From an uncultured Lachnospiraceae bacterium (GTDB lineage: Bacteria > Bacillota > Clostridia > Lachnospirales > Lachnospiraceae), in the NCBI GenBank assembly GCA_910585065.1, contig CAJUCG010000150.1:1-8418 (forward strand): a stretch of DNA of 8,418 bases, in the 5' to 3' direction. Positions 5,569-8,418 of this stretch are shown here, piece by piece; the stretch's first letter is position 1, and each line of letters starts with the position of its first letter. The translations under genes and the position numbers were made by a program. Below the pieces are notes generated by a model. The model made no database searches. It saw only the letters and a program-made list of their open reading frames with translations, and was not told where the DNA came from.

Positions 5569-7098
5569 ATGAAAAATAAGGATTTGCTCTATGCATTAAA
5601 TGAGATCGATGACACTTATATCCGCGAGGCAGGGGAGGCAAAATTTAAGAATAGACGGCGAAGATGGATAGCACTTGGCATTGCTGCTGCTTGTATATGT
5701 GTGGTGGTCGGGGTGCAGCATTTTATTCGCAGGGATAATTCAAAAGGTCATGAAGGTGAAAATTCACAGGGAAATTTGCCGCAGTCCGGCGAGGTTTTGC
5801 AGGAGGTTCAGACAGGCACCATCAGCGCGGATTTTGCAGTTGTGCAGGCTAGTTATCCGGAGTGCGCACCTTATCCAAGTGAAGCAGATCTCGATGGCGA
5901 TTTTTCACAGGAGAAGGAAGAGAATTATAAGGCAATGCTGGCTAAATGGGTCAGAGAGCGAGAGGAGCGCGTTAGTCGATCGGGAAATTACCAGGATGAT
6001 TTGTATTCATTTTATAAGACAACGATGCAGGAGTTTCTTGTTAGGGGGGAAAATACCAACCGCATTTATTCGCCGCTAAATCTCTATATGGCACTTTCTA
6101 TGTTGACGGAACTCACGGATGGCGACAGCCGCACACAGATTTTAAATTTGCTTGACGCGCCTGATTTAAGTGCAGTGAGGGAGCGTGCTGCGGCACTCTG
6201 GACGGCAAATTACTGCGATGATGGCATGGTGACAAGTCTTTTGGCAAATTCTATTTGGATGCGTCAGGGAGTTCCCTTTATTCAGGAGACAATGCAAACT
6301 CTGGCAGATACTTATTATGTTTCCTCCTTTCAGGGAGAGATGGGTTCAGAGGCGTTTACGAGGGCATTTCACTCCTGGCTGAATGCGCAGACGGGCGGAC
6401 TTTTAAGTGACCAGGTGGGAAATTTAGAGATGGATAAAAACACCGTTTTGGAACTTGCCAGCACAATCTATTACAGTGCGCAGTGGCAGGATCGATTTTT
6501 TGAGGAGGAGACTAGGGAGGAGATCTTTCATAAAGCGGACGGCAATATTTCCTGTGATTTTATGCATCGGTCGGAAGTGGGAGTTTGTTACCGGGGAAAT
6601 AATTTTTCCGCTGTGCGCTGCGGATTAAAAATGAGCGGGGATATGTGGCTGTTTTTGCCGGAGGAAAGCGCGAATGTCAATGAAGTTGTGGAAAACGGGG
6701 AAATTCTTGACCTGATAGGCAATCCGGGAAACTGGGAAGATAAAATCCATGCAGAGATTGGGCTTTCCCTGCCAAAATTTGATGTGGTGTCAGATATTGA
6801 TCTGATTGAAGGATTGAAAACTTTGGGAGTAGTGGATGTTTTTGACGTGGGTCTTGCCGATTTTAGTCCGATGTGCGAGGGAGCGGATAATATTTGTATG
6901 AGCGAAGCAAAGCACGCGGCGCGGGTTACGGTGGATGAGAAGGGCTGTGTTGCTGCCGCCTATACGATTATGGCAGTGGAGGACGGCGCAGTAATCGCAA
7001 CAGAAAAAATTGATTTTGTGCTGAATCGTCCTTTTGTCTTTGCAATTACGGGGGTGGATGGCACAGTGCTGTTTATTGGCGTGGTGGAAGAGCCGTAA
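5569..7098 (+). CDS. Membrane-anchored serpin (serine protease inhibitor family I4) paired with a sigma factor
   Basis: The 509-residue protein has a 32-residue cytoplasmic N-terminus (KDLLYALNEIDDTYIREAGEAKFK, then RRRR), one hydrophobic helix (33-50), a loose polar linker (about 51-140) and a full serpin domain (about 142-509). The positive cluster before the helix puts the serpin outside the cell. Serpin landmarks: NRIYSPLNLYMALSML (164-179), LANSIWM (225-231), LASTIYYSAQW (296-306), LPKFDV (401-406), LKTLGVVDVFD (416-426), ADFSP (430-434), the reactive-loop hinge VDEKGCVAAAYT (455-466) and RPFVFAI (487-493). An Ala-rich hinge suggests an inhibitory serpin. Counting from hinge Glu457 as P17 puts P1 near Gly473, but the loop is longer than in alpha-1-antitrypsin, so P1 is uncertain. 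Gut Firmicute serpins (siropins of Eubacterium siraeum) inhibit host proteases. AAAAGGAGG (5554-5562) fixes the start. The N-terminus resembles those of other sigma-adjacent membrane proteins, so it could also act on the sigma factor. Confidence 0.93.
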   Translation: MKNKDLLYALNEIDDTYIREAGEAKFKNRRRRWIALGIAAACICVVVGVQHFIRRDNSKGHEGENSQGNLPQSGEVLQEVQTGTISADFAVVQASYPECAPYPSEADLDGDFSQEKEENYKAMLAKWVREREERVSRSGNYQDDLYSFYKTTMQEFLVRGENTNRIYSPLNLYMALSMLTELTDGDSRTQILNLLDAPDLSAVRERAAALWTANYCDDGMVTSLLANSIWMRQGVPFIQETMQTLADTYYVSSFQGEMGSEAFTRAFHSWLNAQTGGLLSDQVGNLEMDKNTVLELASTIYYSAQWQDRFFEEETREEIFHKADGNISCDFMHRSEVGVCYRGNNFSAVRCGLKMSGDMWLFLPEESANVNEVVENGEILDLIGNPGNWEDKIHAEIGLSLPKFDVVSDIDLIEGLKTLGVVDVFDVGLADFSPMCEGADNICMSEAKHAARVTVDEKGCVAAAYTIMAVEDGAVIATEKIDFVLNRPFVFAITGVDGTVLFIGVVEEP

Positions 7099-7323
7099 TC
7101 TGTAAAACTAATGGAACCGAAAGAATCTGCATCTGGTATAAGCGAAACTTGACGGGAGGAAAAGAAAATGCTACAATCATATCCAGTGCGATACTCCTGT
7201 GAATTCAAAAATGCTTCGGGGCTTGTACGCCTGCAATTTTGCAAAAGGCTATCTTCGTCGGAGATGATATTTTGATAAGGATAAATAGGAGAATATTAAT
7301 ATATGCGGGATATGAGGTAAAAA
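7099..7323 (+). other. Spacer between serpin and HAD hydrolase genes
   Basis: No recognisable gene or clear terminator lies here. The only translatable item with a ribosome site is a 35-codon ORF (7168-7275; GGGAGG at 7154-7159), MLQSYPVRYSCEFKNASG and so on, without a recognised family. Its codon use is unremarkable, so I do not call it a gene. Small palindromes at 7231-7242 (TGCAATTTTGCA) and 7293-7302 (ATATTAATAT) are of a size expected by chance. A weak promoter-like pair sits at the right end. Confidence 0.5.
7272..7299 (+). promoter_or_regulatory. Tentative promoter of the HAD hydrolase gene
   Basis: TTGATA (7272-7277) and TATTAA (7294-7299) are 16 bases apart, about 25 bases before the hydrolase start codon. 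The -35 is good, the -10 mediocre. Confidence 0.35.
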
Positions 7324-7980
7324 ATGAAATATAAACTTGCAATTTTTGATTTGGATGGGACAATTTTAGACACGTTAGCGGATTTGACAGATAGCACAAA
7401 TTATGCACTTAGGGAAAATGGGTTTGCAGAACATACGATAGAGCAGGTGCGTTATTTTGTTGGCAATGGAATAAGGAAACTGATGGAGCGCGCGCTGCCA
7501 AAGGGGACGGATGTGGCAGTAATTGACCGTGTACATGAAACTTTTACAGCGCATTATAAGGCACACTGTGCGGACAAGACAAAGCCTTATCCGGGTATTA
7601 CAAAACTTTTATGCGCATTGCGGGATGCGGGGGTAAAGACGGCGGTAGTTTCAAACAAGGCAGATTATGGGGTACAGACGCTGTGCCAGGATTATTTTCC
7701 GGATCTGTTTGATTTTGCTGTGGGAGAGCGCGAGGGAATTCGCCGCAAACCATGTCCGGATTCGGTCAATGAGGTGCTTGAAAAGCTGAAGGTGATGCGC
7801 GCGGATGCGATTTATATCGGCGATTCCGATGTGGATATAGAAACGGCAAAAAATGCCGGACTTCCCTGCATTTCCGTTACCTGGGGATTTCGTGACCGGG
7901 CGTTTTTGCTGGGACATGGAGCAGTAAAATTTGTGGACAGTCCGGGGGAACTTTTTCCGGAAATTTGCGGCAATAATTAG
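7324..7980 (+). CDS. HAD-superfamily hydrolase, phosphoglycolate phosphatase-like
   Basis: This is a 218-residue soluble enzyme, the normal length for the Gph/PGMB-type HAD subfamily. Motif I is FDLDGTILDT (8-17), with nucleophile Asp9 and acid/base Asp11. A helical cap follows (about 15-85). Motif II is VVSNK (108-112, Ser110), motif III is Lys142 in RRKPCPD, and motif IV is GDSDVDIETAKNAG (166-179), with Mg-binding Asp167 and Asp171. All catalytic residues are present. The family usually removes phosphate from small molecules such as 2-phosphoglycolate, but the true substrate cannot be read from the sequence. GAGG (7314-7317), six bases before the ATG, fixes the start. The probable WYL regulator begins 40 bases downstream on the same strand, so the two may share a transcript. 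Confidence 0.92.
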   Translation: MKYKLAIFDLDGTILDTLADLTDSTNYALRENGFAEHTIEQVRYFVGNGIRKLMERALPKGTDVAVIDRVHETFTAHYKAHCADKTKPYPGITKLLCALRDAGVKTAVVSNKADYGVQTLCQDYFPDLFDFAVGEREGIRRKPCPDSVNEVLEKLKVMRADAIYIGDSDVDIETAKNAGLPCISVTWGFRDRAFLLGHGAVKFVDSPGELFPEICGNN

Positions 7981-8020
7981 AAATAAATACAGTAAAACGA
8001 CACAATAAAAAGGGGAAACC

Positions 8021-8418
8021 ATGTCCTACAGTGAATTGATTAAAAATTTTGAGCGCGTCCGCGATTATATGCGTGAATTTTATGTCTGCGGTTTTAAGAG
8101 CCGGGAGGAATACGATAAAAAAAGCGCGCGCTCCTACGATGATGAGCGGCGGCGCATTGAGAGCTGGCTTGGCGATTATATGGGTTTTCGCCGGACGAAG
8201 GAGGGAAAGAATATCTTTCTCTCCATAGATAGCCGGTTTTCCCATCATAATCCGCTTTACCGGGCATGGAAAGCAAAGAGTTTTACAGATGGGGATATCA
8301 CGCTTTATTTTCTGATCTTTGATATTTTTAGCAGTGCTGAGGCGGTGTATTCTTTAAGTGAAATTATCAATCGTCTGGATTGTTATCTTGCCGATTTCTG
8401 TGCGGAAAAAACATTTGA
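8021..8418 (+). CDS. N-terminal part of a probable WYL-domain transcriptional regulator (runs off window)
   Basis: The first 132 codons are present and the frame is open to the window edge. The opening, ELIKNFERVRDYMREFYVCGFKSREEYDKKS followed by ARSYDDERRRIESWL, and then FLSIDSR...HNPLYRAWKAKSFTDGDITLYF, match a Clostridia group of WYL-domain proteins as I remember them. Residues about 95-130 (LIFDIFSSAEAVYSLSEIINRLD) probably belong to a winged-helix DNA-binding region. The WYL domain itself would lie downstream and is not visible, so the name rests on the N-terminus only. The start ATG at 8021 has AAAAAGGGG (8007-8015) six bases upstream. Confidence 0.6.
   Translation, partial: MSYSELIKNFERVRDYMREFYVCGFKSREEYDKKSARSYDDERRRIESWLGDYMGFRRTKEGKNIFLSIDSRFSHHNPLYRAWKAKSFTDGDITLYFLIFDIFSSAEAVYSLSEIINRLDCYLADFCAEKTF

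Noticed and set aside
5680..5703. Lipoprotein lipobox in the serpin N-terminus (AAAC at residue 42)
   Set aside because: There is no Leu/Val/Ile at the -3 position and the cysteine lies inside the hydrophobic helix rather than after it, so a plain signal anchor fits better.

Overview
The window looks like chromosomal DNA of a low-to-mid GC Gram-positive anaerobe, most likely a gut Clostridia (Lachnospiraceae-like). The reasons are strong GGAGG ribosome binding sites before nearly every gene, AT-rich sigma-A-type promoters, and several protein families I associate with that group: a DUF6062-like tail, a YtrA-type GntR regulator with a DUF5808/PH-like membrane protein, a sigma factor paired with an anchored serpin, and a WYL-type regulator. 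This is recognition from memory; no database search was run.

Left part (1-2345): the 3' end of a rightward gene meets argH (argininosuccinate lyase, leftward) tail to tail, with a hairpin between them. argH is divergent from a small XRE-type repressor gene. The region between them holds a good leftward promoter overlapped by an ATGCAA/TTGCAT dyad, and a second perfect dyad (AGTTTAT/ATAAACT) on the XRE side. A 16-bp-stem intrinsic terminator closes the XRE gene.

Middle (2345-4825): a decayed superfamily II helicase gene survives as an N-terminal scrap joined to the motif VI region. A 7-bp tandem duplication throws it out of frame. Its 3' end runs into an almost perfect 43-bp palindrome containing four TTGTAT half-sites. 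The palindrome lies on the promoter of a two-gene operon: a YtrA-type GntR repressor and an eight-helix membrane protein of unknown function. The operon ends at an intrinsic terminator.

Right part (4826-7098): a small sigma-70-family factor is followed on the same strand by a serpin that carries a cytoplasmic N-terminal segment and one membrane anchor. The layout resembles sigma/membrane-regulator pairs, but the extracellular part is a complete serpin. This is the most interesting unit in the window: it could be a surface protease inhibitor under its own sigma factor, or a protease-responsive switch.

Right end (7099-8418): a spacer with at most a marginal 35-codon ORF, a phosphoglycolate-phosphatase-like HAD hydrolase, and the first 132 codons of a probable WYL-family regulator that runs off the end. 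I found no tRNA, rRNA, CRISPR array or intact mobile element.
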